NCBI GenBank assembly: GCA_035525775.1
Contig: DATLDR010000243.1
Location: 9,432-73,431, forward strand
DNA length: 64,000 bases
Direction: 5' to 3'
DNA from: Flavitalea sp035525775
Lineage (GTDB): Bacteria; Bacteroidota; Bacteroidia; Chitinophagales; Chitinophagaceae
Part shown: one piece after another, positions 27,982-37,257 of the stretch
Layout of the letters: each line of letters opens with the position of its first letter
Position numbering within the stretch: the first letter of the stretch is position 1
Position numbers and translations under genes: made by a program
The notes under the pieces: generated by a model
Seen by the model: the letters and a program-made list of their open reading frames with translations, nothing else
Told to the model about the DNA's origin: nothing
Database searches by the model: none

Positions 27982-29205
27982 TTACTTTTTTTGTTGCGGT
28001 GGCCTTCGGTCAGGTTTCACATTCCGATCATTGCGATCATTCTTTTGAGGAGGTCTCGCATCTCTTCTCTGTTGTTGAGGGGGTGGGGTATTCGCCCTTT
28101 TTCTTTTTTCAGCTTTTTCCAAAGTCCTAAGACTAATTTGTCCTACTAAATCAACAAATTCCGGTTCAACCTCTTTAGGCTTGTTACTTGTTACTTCAAC
28201 TGCTTCAAGATCCAGGGGAACTATATTTTTACTGTTTTCAAATTTTATTTTTTTGACCCTTTCTATAGTAAGTGGATATTGTTTTGAGCTGTCGGGAAGA
28301 ACATACCACATGAGGTTCCTGAAAATATCCTTCTTGATAAGTATCGCAGTTCCTTTCGCTACCTGCAGGGTATCTGCATTATCAGGAAAAGACTGTAATG
28401 CATCGAGGTAAGTATCCAGTTCATAATTAAGGCAGCATTTTAATCTTCCGCATTGACCGCTGAGCTTACTCTGGTTGATAGAAAGATTCTGATACCGTGC
28501 TGCCGTGGTATTTACTGATTTAAAATCAGTGAGCCAGGTACTGCAGCAAAGTTCCCTGCCGCAACTTCCGATTCCTCCAATCTTGCCGGCTTCCTGCCTT
28601 GCACCGATCTGGCGCATTTCCACCTTGATCCTGAATTCTTTTGCGAAAATTTTAATAAGCTCCCGGAAGTCTACGCGGTCATCAGCAATATAATAGAAGG
28701 TTGCTTTTCTTCCATCTGCCTGAAATTCGACTTCACTAATTTTCATTTCGAGATTAAGCTGCTTCGCAATTGCTCTTGAACGGATAACCGCTTCCGCCTC
28801 CCTCGCTTTATTCAGCATCATCACATCAATATCCCTGTCTGTAGCTTTGCGCAAGATCTTGCGCATGTCAGGGTCCGACTCGTTAATACCTTTTTTCTTT
28901 AACTGAAGGCGCACTACTTCTCCTGTCAGATTAACCATACCCAAATCAAAACCACTCACACCCTCAACGGCAACCATGTCGCCCTTATCAAAAAAGTTTA
29001 TGGTATTGTTCCTGTAATAATCTTTACGGCTACCGTTGTTGAAGCTCACTTCAATGATACGGCATGCGCTTTCAGGATCTCTAAATGGAAGATTAGCAAG
29101 CCAATCGTAAACATTCATACGGTTACAACTACCGCTGCTGCATCCACCGTTGCTTTTACATCCCGGCGCTTTATCACTACCCGTTCCACACGAACTACAA
29201 CCCAT
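27982..29205 (-). CDS. ricT: RicT/PSP1-domain protein
   Basis: PSP1 C-terminal domain protein related to Bacillus RicT (YaaT), part of the iron-sulfur Y complex that affects RNA processing. Two conserved Cys clusters, GSCGRELCCS and GQCGRLKCCLNYE, match the RicT cluster ligands, and the DIDVMMLNKAREAEAV segment is typical. The first 25 residues add a separate Cys/Gly-rich stretch (MGCSSCGTG...) with six Cys, and the last 50 residues are a Pro/Arg/Gln-rich disordered tail. 407 residues. Follows holB by 63 nt on the same strand. Confidence 0.88.
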   Translation of the reverse strand: MGCSSCGTGSDKAPGCKSNGGCSSGSCNRMNVYDWLANLPFRDPESACRIIEVSFNNGSRKDYYRNNTINFFDKGDMVAVEGVSGFDLGMVNLTGEVVRLQLKKKGINESDPDMRKILRKATDRDIDVMMLNKAREAEAVIRSRAIAKQLNLEMKISEVEFQADGRKATFYYIADDRVDFRELIKIFAKEFRIKVEMRQIGARQEAGKIGGIGSCGRELCCSTWLTDFKSVNTTAARYQNLSINQSKLSGQCGRLKCCLNYELDTYLDALQSFPDNADTLQVAKGTAILIKKDIFRNLMWYVLPDSSKQYPLTIERVKKIKFENSKNIVPLDLEAVEVTSNKPKEVEPEFVDLVGQISLRTLEKAEKRKRANTPPPQQQRRDARPPQKNDRNDRNVKPDRRPPQQKK

Positions 29206-29268
29206 TGGTATATTTTTTCTTTATGATCTTCGCCTAACGTGCAGTAATATAAATTGTTATACTGTTCG

Positions 29269-30405
29269 TCAGGTTGTCAAAATTAAGGATTTATCGGCAA
29301 TGATATGGTAGAGCTTAATCGTGAGAGCATGGAAAAGCATTTTCGCATTAGCATTTCTTTCTATATAATAAGACGCTTTGTCAAGTTCTTCGATCATAGC
29401 CTGCTGTTGTTCAATACCTGCCATTTTGTTGAGCCTCAACGCAAAATCTTTCTCGTTTTCCGGTATTGGCAATTCAATTCCATTCATAACCTGGAGCTTT
29501 ATCGCCTGTGAAAGCAAATGATTAAAATAACGCAAAAACTGTTTTTGCTTTTCCCGGCCGTGCTTGCTTATCTCTTCAATCCATTTAACCTGTGCAACCG
29601 GACCTGATTTCATTATTGCGTTCAACCAGTCACGCAACAGCGATTGCCAGTCTTCACCTGCATGTTGTATGATCTGAAGTGACTCACGAAAATTACCGCC
29701 GGATACCGAAGCAATCTGCCTGGCCTGCTCTTTGGTTATTTTTGATTTAAGCACCAGTTGCTCTTCAATTGCGTCAACAGAAATTGGCGGAACCCTCACG
29801 AGTTGTGTCCTTGATATGATAGTGGATAACACCATCGACTCATTTTCCGCCACCAGTATAAAGATTGTATTGGCAGGAGGCTCTTCAATCAACTTCAATA
29901 ACTTATTGCCTTCTTTTTCCAGGTATTCCGGCATCCACATCACGAGTATCTTAAAGTTGCTCTCAAAACTTTTAAGACTCAGCTTATGAATGATCTCATT
30001 GCATTCCATAGCAGTAATATTACCCTGCTTATTTTCTGCACCGATAAATTGCAGCCAGTCATACACATTCCCGTAAGGAAACTGAGCAATAAATTCCCGC
30101 CATTCTGGAATATAGTCTGTACTTACAGGCTTATCACCAGGCTTTTTTGCAATTACCGGATAAGAAAAATGTATGTCAGGGTGAACGAGATGTGAAGCTT
30201 TTTTACAGGCATTGCAAACACCACAAGATTCATTGGATAAAGGTGATTCGCAAATAATGTATTGTGCAAACGCAATAGCTAGTGGTAACGCCCCGCTTCC
30301 TTCTTTTCCTGTAAATAAAAGGGCGTGACTCAGCCTGTTGAGGCTAACCATTTCCGCAAGATGCTTTTTTAAATCCTGCTGGCCAATAACGTCACGGAAC
30401 TGCAT
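29269..30405 (-). CDS. holB: DNA polymerase III subunit delta'
   Basis: Clamp-loader subunit of the AAA+ fold. The N terminus FRDVIGQQDLKKHLAEMV, a zinc module with CESPLSNESCGVCNAC and the sensor segment LKLIEEPPANTIFILVAEN mark it as delta'/tau-like. The P loop is degenerate (GKEGSGALPLA, lacking the GK[ST]), which fits the non-ATP-binding delta' rather than tau/gamma. 378 residues. Its ATG overlaps the stop codon of the glutathione peroxidase gene (TAATG), so translation is probably coupled. ricT follows. Confidence 0.9.
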   Translation of the reverse strand: MQFRDVIGQQDLKKHLAEMVSLNRLSHALLFTGKEGSGALPLAIAFAQYIICESPLSNESCGVCNACKKASHLVHPDIHFSYPVIAKKPGDKPVSTDYIPEWREFIAQFPYGNVYDWLQFIGAENKQGNITAMECNEIIHKLSLKSFESNFKILVMWMPEYLEKEGNKLLKLIEEPPANTIFILVAENESMVLSTIISRTQLVRVPPISVDAIEEQLVLKSKITKEQARQIASVSGGNFRESLQIIQHAGEDWQSLLRDWLNAIMKSGPVAQVKWIEEISKHGREKQKQFLRYFNHLLSQAIKLQVMNGIELPIPENEKDFALRLNKMAGIEQQQAMIEELDKASYYIERNANAKMLFHALTIKLYHIIADKSLILTT

Positions 30406-30926
30406 TAATTCTTAGCTATTGCCGATAAGATCTCATCACTCATTGGCAGAACCTTATTATGAAAAACTTTTACAAGCTTTCCGTTTTCATCAATCAGGAA
30501 TTTTGTAAAATTCCATTTTATAGGATCTTTTTCTCCTAACTTCTCTGCTTCAGCTAAGAGATATTTGAATAATGGATGAATGTCTTCTCCTTTAACTGAA
30601 ACCTTTTCAGCCATCGGAAATGTTACACCATAATTTTTCTGACAAAAAGTTTTTATCTCGTTATTTGAACCTGGTTCCTGCCCTCCGAAATTATTTGCTG
30701 GAAATCCAACGATTACGAGGTTGTCGCCATGTGATTTATACAATTCTTCGAGTGCTGCGTATTGGGGTGTATTACCACACTGAGAAGCCGTATTGACAAT
30801 AAGAATTTTTTTGCCTTTGAATTTAGAAAAGTCGATTGTTCCGCCGTCAAGAGAAGTTACCTTAAAATCATATATAGATGATACTACCAACATCATCAAT
30901 CCGGATAAAATTAAAAGCTTGAGCAT
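30405..30926 (-). CDS. Glutathione peroxidase (Cys type)
   Basis: Reduces peroxides with thiols. A hydrophobic N-terminal signal or anchor (residues 1-18) suggests a location outside the cytoplasm. The peroxidatic residue is Cys50 in VNTASQCGNTPQ (Cys, not selenocysteine), with the partner Gln in FPANNFGGQEPG and Trp/Asn in KWNFTKFL; a second Cys in IKTFCQKNYG is where the resolving Cys of thioredoxin-dependent members lies. 173 residues. Overlaps holB by 1 nt. Confidence 0.92.
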   Translation of the reverse strand: MLKLLILSGLMMLVVSSIYDFKVTSLDGGTIDFSKFKGKKILIVNTASQCGNTPQYAALEELYKSHGDNLVIVGFPANNFGGQEPGSNNEIKTFCQKNYGVTFPMAEKVSVKGEDIHPLFKYLLAEAEKLGEKDPIKWNFTKFLIDENGKLVKVFHNKVLPMSDEILSAIAKN

Positions 30927-30963
30927 ATGTATGTTTATTTAGAATATAGACACAAAGATCGCA

Positions 30964-32361
30964 CTAAAAGGTTGTTTCATAAGCGCCAATATCAGGAATA
31001 TTTACCCTGTTATCTCCATTAAGATCCGTTGAAATACCCGCATTAAGGCCGGCATTTATGGCTGTAGAACCTTCTTTTAGTGTAAAATCATAATTGTTTT
31101 CCCTCGTGTCCGTTCTTTGAAATGACGGATCCTGGTTTTCAACCATACCCGACATTGAAACACCCGCTGGCTGGTCTTTTACCTTCCACAAACAATTTTT
31201 AAAATCAACTTCGAAAACTCCCTGCCCTTCACGTACTGTAACTACTTCGTTTTCCACCGTTCCGTTTGCTCCCCAGAAAATACAATTTATAAAGGATGCT
31301 TTAGTATCTGCCACTGTAATTACATTGCCATTCTTTAAGAAATCTGTTACAACGAGAACCGGCTGACGATGTGAGATGAATGAATTGGATATCGCTACAT
31401 CTGTGCATTGTTTAAAATCATATGTTCCCCCTTGCACAAGCAGGATGTTTTTTCCGCAATTGCTGACGAGGCAATTTACGGCAGTGATACTGCTGTTCAC
31501 ACCCAATATTCCTGCATCGAAGCAATTGTCAATAATACACTCTTCGAGTGTAACCTTAAATCCGGGAATAGAAGAAGGCTTTTCACTGATCAGTCCCTGG
31601 TATGCATTCTTGACTACAACATGTTTCAAAAAGTTATCTGTGCTTGTTTCCCTGAAATAAATACCTGGCCACGAAGCAGGCAGGTCCCGGTAATAGTCAT
31701 CTATTCTGTCACCCCGTAGAACGATCTTAGTACTGTCATATTTATCACCGGTTGCATCCAGGGTGCCATCTACTATAAAAGGCGCGTCTGCATGAAAATA
31801 AAGTTTTGTTCCCTCCTGAATGGTCAACTTTGCACCATAAGCGATGAGTAAACCACCGAGTATTACAAACGGTTTATCGTTTGCCCAGGTTGTGTCGGCT
31901 GTGATAACTTTTGAATTCATGAAGTTTGCATTTTGTCCCCATGCCTGCAGTTGCACCCACTTTCTTACTCCGTTATAAGTTATACCGATGCTGTCCTGTA
32001 CAATGAATGGAAGATTATCTGTGCCGGGGTCAACCCTTACTGTTACAAAAACATATAAGCTGTCATTTGGTTCAATCTCAAGGCCGGTTACAGATGGGCC
32101 TTCAGCTCCATCAGTATTTATTTTAAAGAATGAATTGCTTCCACCACTTAAAGTAATGTCAGCAATTCTCAGCTTGCGGTCATTCTCATTAAATACTTTG
32201 AAGAAATGTGTAACTGAACCAGTACTGGTGAAAAGAGTATCAAAATGTATGGTGTCGGCCGAAATATTTACAACCGCATTGCTATCACTGATAAAAGAAT
32301 CTTTTCTGCAGCAAACGATTAAGCATGCAATAATAATGATCAGTACGGTAATCGGCTTCAT
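30964..32361 (-). CDS. Right-handed beta-helix repeat protein, probable lipoprotein
   Basis: The N terminus MKPITVLIIIIACLIVCC is hydrophobic with a possible lipobox (IIAC). A beta-sandwich domain (about 30-140) contains DTIHFDTLFTSTGS and FKVFNENDRKLRI; then come short turns typical of a parallel beta-helix (about 190-400), and the C terminus LNGDNRVNIPDIGAYE resembles the end motif of choice-of-anchor/beta-helix surface proteins. Probably cell-surface or periplasmic; the ligand is unknown. A longer in-frame start at 32430 lies inside comF; the ATG at 32361 overlaps the comF stop by 4 nt (ATGA). Confidence 0.8.
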   Translation of the reverse strand: MKPITVLIIIIACLIVCCRKDSFISDSNAVVNISADTIHFDTLFTSTGSVTHFFKVFNENDRKLRIADITLSGGSNSFFKINTDGAEGPSVTGLEIEPNDSLYVFVTVRVDPGTDNLPFIVQDSIGITYNGVRKWVQLQAWGQNANFMNSKVITADTTWANDKPFVILGGLLIAYGAKLTIQEGTKLYFHADAPFIVDGTLDATGDKYDSTKIVLRGDRIDDYYRDLPASWPGIYFRETSTDNFLKHVVVKNAYQGLISEKPSSIPGFKVTLEECIIDNCFDAGILGVNSSITAVNCLVSNCGKNILLVQGGTYDFKQCTDVAISNSFISHRQPVLVVTDFLKNGNVITVADTKASFINCIFWGANGTVENEVVTVREGQGVFEVDFKNCLWKVKDQPAGVSMSGMVENQDPSFQRTDTRENNYDFTLKEGSTAINAGLNAGISTDLNGDNRVNIPDIGAYETTF

Positions 32362-33059
32362 AGTGATGTATATGCAAATGCTGCAATGCTCAGACGCAAT
32401 CCCGCGGTTTTTAAAAGTTCGGCGCCACATGCTTCAAGCGTTGCCCCGGTGGTGATCACATCGTCTACCAGCAACACATGTTTATCGGTAAGTGCAGCCG
32501 CATTTTTTAACTCGAACTTACTATTTATGTTGTTCCAGCGTTCCATTCTTGTTTTGTGCGTCTGGCTCTCAGTGTTCTTTCGGCGAACGATTACATTGTT
32601 TAAAACAGGCACATTCATTTCATTGCTTATTCCTTTACAGATCAACTCAGCCTGATTATATCCCCTCATTTTTTGTTTCCTGAAATGTAATGGTAACGGG
32701 ATCAGCGCATAAAGATCGGTGTTCCATTCACACGTTTTTAATGTCTTACCTATCATACTGCCCATGGCCATGCCCGATTCTTTATTTCCTCCATACTTAA
32801 GACCATGAAGCAGATGCTGAACCACTGAATCCTTTGTAAAGTACGTATGTGCAGACGCAGTGACTACGGGCAACCTGCCGTGGAATATTTTTTCAACCGG
32901 ATTACTTAGGTGCATATAAAAATCTGTAAGGGGCATATCATTGGTGCATTCCTGGCATATCAGATTTCCCGGCGATAACAGATCGCTACCGCATCCTGCA
33001 CATATCTCAGGATATAGCAGGTGTACGATATTTTTAAAAAAGGTACTGGTATAACTCAT
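32358..33059 (-). CDS. comF: ComF family protein (phosphoribosyltransferase fold)
   Basis: N-terminal zinc finger (CAGCGSDL...CQEC, about residues 18-36) and a C-terminal PRTase domain with the PRPP loop LLVDDVITTGATLEACG. The RGYNQAELICKGI segment is the ComF signature. ComF is needed for DNA uptake in naturally competent bacteria but is also common in others. 233 residues. The ATG at 33059 lies inside the end of radA (26-nt overlap); a TTG further upstream is less likely. Confidence 0.9.
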   Translation of the reverse strand: MSYTSTFFKNIVHLLYPEICAGCGSDLLSPGNLICQECTNDMPLTDFYMHLSNPVEKIFHGRLPVVTASAHTYFTKDSVVQHLLHGLKYGGNKESGMAMGSMIGKTLKTCEWNTDLYALIPLPLHFRKQKMRGYNQAELICKGISNEMNVPVLNNVIVRRKNTESQTHKTRMERWNNINSKFELKNAAALTDKHVLLVDDVITTGATLEACGAELLKTAGLRLSIAAFAYTSL

Positions 33060-34425
33060 CCACCCTTGACATTTCAATCACCTCTATTCGAAATTGTTTA
33101 GTATTCAGTTTTGATTCTCCTTTCCTTCCACCACCAAGATTATATTTCGATACAATGATCTTTTCGAATCCAAGCTTTTCGGCTTCGGCTATACGCTGCT
33201 CAATCCTGTTCACCGCACGGATCTCTCCGCTTAAACCTACTTCCCCTGCAAAACAGATGTGATGTGGTACCGCTACATCTTCAAAAGAACTGAGCAATGC
33301 GGACAAAACGGCAAGATCTGTTGAAGGATCTTCAACTTTCAATCCGCCTGCAATATTCAGAAACACATCCTTTACACCAAAATGAAATCCGCCACGCTTT
33401 TCCAGTACAGCAAGCAACAACTGCAAACGCCTGAGATCAAACCCTGATACGGTTCTTTGTGGTGTGCCATACACTGATTGTGTCACCAGTGCCTGCACTT
33501 CAATCAATAACGGTCGCATGCCTTCCATGGTAGCGGCGATAGCAATGCCACTCAGCTGATCTTCTTTTTGTGTGATGAGCAATTCACTGGGATTGGTTAC
33601 ACCACGCATCCCGTCACCTGTCATTTCATATATACCCAATTCGGATGAACTGCCGAATCGGTTCTTAATTGTTCTTAATATCCTGTATGTATAATGCCTG
33701 TCGCCTTCAAATTGTAAAACAGTATCAACCATGTGCTCGAGGATCTTTGGTCCTGCTACTGTTCCATCTTTCGTGATGTGACCTATTACGAAGACAGGAA
33801 TATTTGATTCTTTAGCAAAACGCTGAAGTTCAGCAGCACACTCTCTGATCTGGGAAATGCTTCCTGGTGACGAATCAATATAGTTTGACTGAAGTGTCTG
33901 GATAGAATCTATGATGACAACGCCTGGCTTAACTTTTTTTATTTCTTTAAAGATTACCTGCGTTGATGTTTCCGTGAGCAGAAAAAAATCAGAATGCCTG
34001 ATGTTTAATCTGTCTGCCCTCATCTTGATCTGCTGTTCGCTTTCTTCACCACTTACATAAAGAACACGAACACCTTTTAAAAGCAATCCGGTCTGTAAAA
34101 ATAAAGTTGATTTGCCGATGCCTGGTTCACCTGCTACAAGAACAATGCTTCCGGGAACTATGCCTCCACCAAGCACACGGTTAAGTTCGGCATCACTTGT
34201 TAGCATTCTTTCCTGCTCAAGATTATTTATCTGGTCGAGTGCAATTATTTTACTTTCACGTTTTACGTCGCCGGGATCTTTCCATCCGTTCTCTTTAGTT
34301 GATTCTTTATGAATCACTTCTTCAATAAAGCTGTTCCATGTTCCGCATGATGGACACTTGCCGGTCCATTTTGCACTTTCAAATCCACAGTTAGAACAAA
34401 AAAAAGCTGTTTTAACTTTACTCAT
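33034..34425 (-). CDS. radA: DNA repair protein RadA
   Basis: RecA-like branch-migration ATPase in recombination. The order is C4 zinc finger (Cys10, Cys13, Cys24, Cys27), Walker A GEPGIGKST (99-107), Walker B VVIIDSIQT, the RadA-specific KNRFG motif (254-258) and a C-terminal Lon-protease-like domain (about 290-463) with the inactive-protease fold. Length 463 is typical. It is first in a run radA-comF-beta-helix on the minus strand. A terminator-like hairpin lies 82 nt upstream. Confidence 0.96.
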   Translation of the reverse strand: MSKVKTAFFCSNCGFESAKWTGKCPSCGTWNSFIEEVIHKESTKENGWKDPGDVKRESKIIALDQINNLEQERMLTSDAELNRVLGGGIVPGSIVLVAGEPGIGKSTLFLQTGLLLKGVRVLYVSGEESEQQIKMRADRLNIRHSDFFLLTETSTQVIFKEIKKVKPGVVIIDSIQTLQSNYIDSSPGSISQIRECAAELQRFAKESNIPVFVIGHITKDGTVAGPKILEHMVDTVLQFEGDRHYTYRILRTIKNRFGSSSELGIYEMTGDGMRGVTNPSELLITQKEDQLSGIAIAATMEGMRPLLIEVQALVTQSVYGTPQRTVSGFDLRRLQLLLAVLEKRGGFHFGVKDVFLNIAGGLKVEDPSTDLAVLSALLSSFEDVAVPHHICFAGEVGLSGEIRAVNRIEQRIAEAEKLGFEKIIVSKYNLGGGRKGESKLNTKQFRIEVIEMSRVDELYQYLF

Positions 34426-34853
34426 GGCGTGAAGTTAACGGATGAATGATTTGAATGCAGCAGTAAAAAAACGGTAGGAAAAAAGAAGAATGACTAAAAA
34501 GTAAAAGGGTCAACATTGCTGCTGACCCCTTACTTACTAACCCATTAAATTCTTGCACTAAATTACAAATAAGCGCCACATAACAAAATAAATTTTTGAT
34601 GCTGTGAATAATTTAAAATCCCTGCACCACTAAAACCATATAATATTATTTAGCTTATAATATGTTAAAAATCAATTAAATACAGTAATACCTCTTAAAT
34701 ATCAATCATTGTGATAAATTGTCAGCCTTTGTTTTTCATCATGTTATCAAATGACAAAAAGGCTAATAATTAAACTGTTTTTTTATCTTTTTGTCGGTTG
34801 GAAAAAATGGATTTTTATTTGATGATAGTGCTATAACTAAAAAGAAAATTGTA
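34426..34853. other. AT-rich divergent intergenic region, radA/YugP-type gene
   Basis: This 428-nt region has no credible gene. It contains the hairpin at 34507-34528, and a second inverted repeat, AGCCTTT (34724-34730) with AAAGGCT (34758-34764), 90 nt before the protease start. No tRNA-like sequence was seen. The right-hand part should hold the promoter of the protease gene; a near-consensus TATCTTTT lies near 34783. Confidence 0.6.
34507..34528 (-). terminator. Terminator-like hairpin upstream of radA
   Basis: GGGTCA (34507-34512) pairs with TGACCC (34523-34528) around a 10-nt loop. On the minus strand the stem is followed by TTTTACTTTTT, as in an intrinsic terminator, yet there is no minus-strand gene upstream of it. 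It may end a small RNA or act in the radA leader. Confidence 0.5.
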
Positions 34854-35543
34854 ATGACACCATCTGTAATGTTGATCTCTTTATTGTTTTTAGGCATCAG
34901 TCTGCTGGTTTCGGGTATCCTTAAAAGCAAGTTTAGAAATTACGGCAAAATTGCTGCCTCATCCGGGCTTACTGGCGCCGAAATTGCCGCTAAAATGTTG
35001 CGCGACAACATGATATACGATGTAAAAATAACGTCTGTGAATGGGTTCATGTCCGACCACTATAATCCTGCAAATAAAACTATTAACTTAAGTCCTGAAG
35101 TTTATAACAGCAACTCGATCGCTGCAGCCGCAGTGGCGGCTCATGAAACTGGTCATGCTGTTCAACATGCCACTGCTTATCAATGGCTTATGTTAAGGAG
35201 CAAATTGGTTCCGGCGGTACAGTTCAGTGCGGGAATTGTTCAATGGATCCTTCTTGGGGGTATTTTAATGATAAATAGTTTCCCTCAGCTTCTGCTGGGC
35301 GGTATCATACTTTTTGCCATCACTACCTTGTTTTCTTTGATCACGCTTCCTGTGGAAATAGACGCCAGCCGAAGGGCGCTCGCATGGCTAGATACTTCCA
35401 GAGTAGCTTCCGCAGCTGAATATCCCAAAGCTAAAGATGCATTGAAATGGGCAGCGATGACTTATGTAGTGGCAGCGCTGGCTTCAGTGGCAACGCTTGT
35501 TCAATATATAATGATATTTATGGGGGGCTCGAGGAGAAATTAA
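34854..35543 (+). CDS. YugP-type zinc metallopeptidase, membrane protein
   Basis: Member of the zinc membrane metallopeptidase family PF04298 (Bacillus YugP). Transmembrane helices at about 5-22, 122-165 and 195-220 surround a cytoplasmic zincin motif AAHETGHAVQH with His97, Glu98 and His101; the later PVEIDASRRAL segment fits the third ligand region. The start at 34854 (MTPSVMLISLL) is preferred over an upstream TTG. 229 residues. Substrate unknown. The stop overlaps the rng stop by 4 nt tail to tail. Confidence 0.85.
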   Translation: MTPSVMLISLLFLGISLLVSGILKSKFRNYGKIAASSGLTGAEIAAKMLRDNMIYDVKITSVNGFMSDHYNPANKTINLSPEVYNSNSIAAAAVAAHETGHAVQHATAYQWLMLRSKLVPAVQFSAGIVQWILLGGILMINSFPQLLLGGIILFAITTLFSLITLPVEIDASRRALAWLDTSRVASAAEYPKAKDALKWAAMTYVVAALASVATLVQYIMIFMGGSRRN

Positions 35544-37093
35544 AGCTTGATCTCGTCATCATGCTTGTCAAAAAACTGGTATTGGGTAAGATGGTAAGCG
35601 GTATTTTCCTTGATCCTTATCTTCTGCCCATATTTCCATTTCCATTTCCACACCTTGGACCGGAACATTCCACCTTTAGTAAAATATGAAAATAAAATAG
35701 GATGAACCACGAGGGTAAGATCTTTGTGCTGGTGTGTAACGAGGTAACTTAAGTTTTTCTCTATTTCATCTTCAAGGAGCAGAGTAGAAGATATTTTTCC
35801 GGTGCCGTTGCAGGTTGGACATACTTCCTGCGTGTTGATATTCATTTCGGGCTTCATGCGCTGCCGGGTGATCTGCATGAGTCCGAATTTTGAAATGGGC
35901 AGCACAGCATGTTTTGCCCGGTCGGGACGCATATATTCTTCCATTGCTTCCATCAGCCTGCGCTTATTGTCAGGAAGTTTCATGTCGATGAAATCAACAA
36001 CAATAATTCCTCCCAGATCTCTCAAACGGAGCTGTCTGGATATTTCGGCAGCCGCTTCAAGATTTGTTTCAAGCGCATTCTGCTCCTGGTTATTACTAAC
36101 ACTTTTGTAGCCGCTGTTCACATCGATCACATGTAACGCCTCAGTGTGCTCAATGATAAGATAGGCGCCACTTGGCAGGTTCACTGTTTTTCCAAAAGCA
36201 GCTTTCACCTGCTTGGTAATACCAAACTGGTCGAAAATTGGAAGGCCGTTATGATAATAAGAAATGATATCAGCTTTCTCCGGAGCTATTTTTTGAATGT
36301 AAGTTCGCGTGTCGGTGAACAGATTTTTATCATTTACAACGATCTTGTTGAAATCTTCATTAAGAAGATCGCGAAGCATGCTGGTTGTTTTCGTTTGTTC
36401 ACTTAGTACTTTAGCGGGAGGCACAGCACCCCTGAGATTTTTCTGAATGATCTTCCATGTTTCTTCAAGGGCACAAAGGTCTTCGTGCAGTTCGGCCGTG
36501 TTTTTTCCCTCGGCAGCTGTTCTCACGATCACACCAAAATTTTTCGGCTTGATTGATTCAACAATTTTCTGAAGTCTTTTTCTTTCTTCTGCAGAATGGA
36601 TCTTACGTGAAACGGCAACGATATCATTGAAGGGAGTAATCACAACAAAGCGGCCCGGCAATGAAATTTCACAGCTCAGGCGAGGTCCCTTTGCTGCTAT
36701 TGGTTCTTTAAGAATCTGGACCAGGATATTCGGTTTGCCACTTAATACTTCATTGATCTTACCGGTTTTGATGATCTCAGGTTCCACATCAAATGATGCG
36801 AAATCATAACCACCAGGGCTATTATCGATTACTGCAAGCTGTGTGAATTTAAGGAGCGATCGTGCGTAAGGGCTCAGGTCTGTATAATGGAGAAATGCAT
36901 CTTTTTCAAACCCTACATCTACAAAAGCGGCATTCAGACCGGGGATAAGTTTTTTTACTTTTCCCAGATACAGGTCGCCTACGGCGAAGCTTGCATCGGT
37001 TTTTTCGTGATGCAGTTCTACCAGCTTTTTATCCTCTAACAGGGCGATCTCAACGCCCAGGGGAGCAGCATTTATGATTAATTCCTTATTCAA
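35540..37093 (-). CDS. rng: Ribonuclease E/G family endoribonuclease
   Basis: Single-strand endoribonuclease for rRNA maturation and mRNA decay. S1 RNA-binding domain (about 35-110, GDLYLGKVKKLIPGLNAAFVDVG), the RNase H-like catalytic core with metal-binding Asp in IDVNSG and VVDFIDM, and the zinc-link Cys pair CPTCNGTG. 517 residues as in RNase G, without the long RNase E tail. An in-frame stop lies three codons before the TTG at 37093 and no ATG is near, so translation starts at TTG (MNKELII, the usual family N terminus). A long inverted repeat lies in its leader. Confidence 0.93.
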   Translation of the reverse strand: MNKELIINAAPLGVEIALLEDKKLVELHHEKTDASFAVGDLYLGKVKKLIPGLNAAFVDVGFEKDAFLHYTDLSPYARSLLKFTQLAVIDNSPGGYDFASFDVEPEIIKTGKINEVLSGKPNILVQILKEPIAAKGPRLSCEISLPGRFVVITPFNDIVAVSRKIHSAEERKRLQKIVESIKPKNFGVIVRTAAEGKNTAELHEDLCALEETWKIIQKNLRGAVPPAKVLSEQTKTTSMLRDLLNEDFNKIVVNDKNLFTDTRTYIQKIAPEKADIISYYHNGLPIFDQFGITKQVKAAFGKTVNLPSGAYLIIEHTEALHVIDVNSGYKSVSNNQEQNALETNLEAAAEISRQLRLRDLGGIIVVDFIDMKLPDNKRRLMEAMEEYMRPDRAKHAVLPISKFGLMQITRQRMKPEMNINTQEVCPTCNGTGKISSTLLLEDEIEKNLSYLVTHQHKDLTLVVHPILFSYFTKGGMFRSKVWKWKWKYGQKIRIKENTAYHLTQYQFFDKHDDEIKL

Positions 37094-37147
37094 GCGTAAT
37101 CACTTTTGCGTCTAACCATCATCACTAATGGGATATGCTGAAGAGGA

Positions 37148-37203
37148 ATTATTTGCCAGGTATCGGTAAGTCAGTAAGCAATCGGTGATAGATGGCAAAT
37201 AAT
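37148..37203 (-). promoter_or_regulatory. Long-loop inverted repeat in the rng leader
   Basis: ATTATTTGCCA (37148-37158) and TGGCAAATAAT (37193-37203) are perfect 11-bp inverted arms around a 34-nt loop that itself holds a direct repeat ATCGGT. It lies in the 164-nt gap between the AURKAIP1-type gene and rng, 55-110 nt before the rng start. It may be a structured 5' leader. Confidence 0.5.
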
Positions 37204-37257
37204 ATATTCAGCGACAAGAAGGATGGGCCCGGTTATGAGCCCTGTACATTGAGAAGA

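Noticed and set aside
37225..37242. GGGC/GCCC hairpin after the AURKAIP1-type gene as terminator
   Set aside because: Only four pairs with a 10-nt loop and no T-run; not convincing.
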